From Candidatus Bathyarchaeota archaeon (GTDB lineage: Archaea > Thermoproteota > Bathyarchaeia > Hecatellales > Hecatellaceae), in contig DAOVDL010000039.1 of NCBI GenBank assembly GCA_030669485.1, forward strand, positions 1-5,956: a DNA stretch of 5,956 nucleotides, in the 5' to 3' direction. The first letter of the stretch is position 1. Each line of letters starts with the position of its first letter. The position numbers and the translations under genes were made by a program. The notes below the pieces were generated by a model. The model did no database searches. It saw nothing but the letters and a program-made list of their open reading frames with translations, and was not told the DNA's origin. Below are positions 5,359 to 5,956 of the stretch, one piece after another.

Positions 5359-5956
5359 TTGTCTGAAATCCAAGTTATTAAGTTTGATGGAACGAGGCAA
5401 CTATTCGATAAAGAAAAAATTGTTAACACTTGCATAAGGATGGGCGCAGAAAAAGAAGCCTCCGAGTTGGTAGCAGAGAAAATTAAGAAGAGGGCATATG
5501 ACGGTATACCGACCAAGAAAATCTTACAAATGATCTTCCGTTATCTAAAAAATTATCATCCTAAACTCAAACATCAAATTGACCTAAGAAAAGCCATCAG
5601 CCTATTGCGATCGCAACCCGATTTTGAACAGTTTGTACGTCTCATACTTCAGGAACAAGGCTACACGGTAACTTCTAATCAAATCATAAGAGGGAAATGT
5701 GTAGAACATGAAATAGATGGAGTCGCTAGAAAAGGCGATGAAACCCTTATGGTGGAGATTAAGCATCACTACAACCATCACACCTACACCGGTCTTGATC
5801 CCTCTCGCATTGCTTGGGCAACACTCGAAGACTTAACTGAAGGCTATAAACTGGGCTTGAATTCTGAGAATTTCACCGGGGCGATGATAGTTTGTAACAC
5901 AAAGTTTTCTCGACATGCAAAACAGTACGCCGAATGCAGAGGCCTGTTACAGATAG
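5359..5956 (+). CDS. ATP-cone domain fused to PD-(D/E)XK (Mrr-like) endonuclease, 3' partial
   Basis: The frame is open to the window edge (199 complete codons from TTG 5359). Residues about 4-80 are an ATP-cone: VIKFDGTRQLFDKEKIV, then CIRMGA, the helix ASELVAEKI, and YDGIPTKKILQMI. This nucleotide-binding module is the allosteric sensor of ribonucleotide reductase and NrdR. Residues about 85-199 are a restriction-endonuclease-like fold: DFEQFVRLILQEQGY (E90), then HEIDGVA (D120) and MVEIKHH (E133-x-K135), the PD-(D/E)XK catalytic set, followed by a His-rich loop and the core strand GAMIVCNTKFS. The product is probably a nuclease gated by ATP or dATP; substrate unknown, and a defence or repair role is inference. 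Its C-terminus is missing. The frame extends upstream to ATG 5224 (right after a TGA), with ATGs at 5275 and 5305, but TTG 5359 has the best ribosome binding site. It is divergent from the prenyltransferase. Confidence 0.8.
   Translation, partial: MSEIQVIKFDGTRQLFDKEKIVNTCIRMGAEKEASELVAEKIKKRAYDGIPTKKILQMIFRYLKNYHPKLKHQIDLRKAISLLRSQPDFEQFVRLILQEQGYTVTSNQIIRGKCVEHEIDGVARKGDETLMVEIKHHYNHHTYTGLDPSRIAWATLEDLTEGYKLGLNSENFTGAMIVCNTKFSRHAKQYAECRGLLQI

Noticed and set aside
5196..5516. 106-codon minus-strand frame
   Set aside because: It lies antisense to the start of the ATP-cone domain, whose motifs are unambiguous on the plus strand.

Overview
The window reads as archaeal chromosome, probably a thermophilic or uncultured Thermoproteota/Bathyarchaeia-type lineage. 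The support is indirect: UPF0182 with a membrane-anchored small heat-shock-like partner, a short ribbon-helix-helix (RHH) regulator of archaeal type, an ATP-cone/PD-(D/E)XK nuclease fusion, TATA-like boxes with the right spacing, and frequent TTG starts. No rRNA, tRNA, CRISPR array or insertion sequence is visible, so the taxonomic call is inference.

Left part (1-1020): a patchwork of very small genes. Two RHH pieces stand head to head, and their start codons overlap in a single CATG. The minus-strand piece has the beta strand and first helix and then meets a TAG. The plus-strand piece starts only at the first helix. A 57-codon acidic protein follows, then a perfect 9-bp hairpin directly after its stop codon. 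Next come a probable two-helix membrane peptide on the minus strand and a 74-residue charged, coiled-coil-like ORF on the plus strand. The stretch 492-574 holds only the hairpin.

Middle (998-4341, minus strand): a clear two-gene operon. A 948-residue UPF0182 membrane protein comes first. A two-helix membrane-anchored Hsp20/alpha-crystallin-like protein follows 17 nt later. Both have purine-rich ribosome binding sites, and the operon has a TATA-like box overlapped by an inverted repeat. The two proteins probably act at the same membrane.

Right part (4342-5956): visibly more AT-rich. A cis-prenyltransferase (UppS/dehydrodolichyl diphosphate synthase family) lies on the minus strand. It has full family length but is cut by one in-frame TAG, at the place where the family normally has the Tyr of its YGGR motif. 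Divergent from it, a gene running off the right edge encodes an ATP-cone fused to a PD-(D/E)XK (Mrr-like) nuclease. The region 5139-5358 between them holds promoters, a GC-alternating motif and the nuclease leader.

Two patterns cut across the window. First, TAG interrupts two otherwise readable genes, and the only accepted gene ending in TAG has a TAA two codons later. This fits amber recoding, for example pyrrolysine, but also fits simple decay. Second, the 10-mer gcgcgcgctg occurs three times in the same orientation, each time near a gene end or in an intergenic region.
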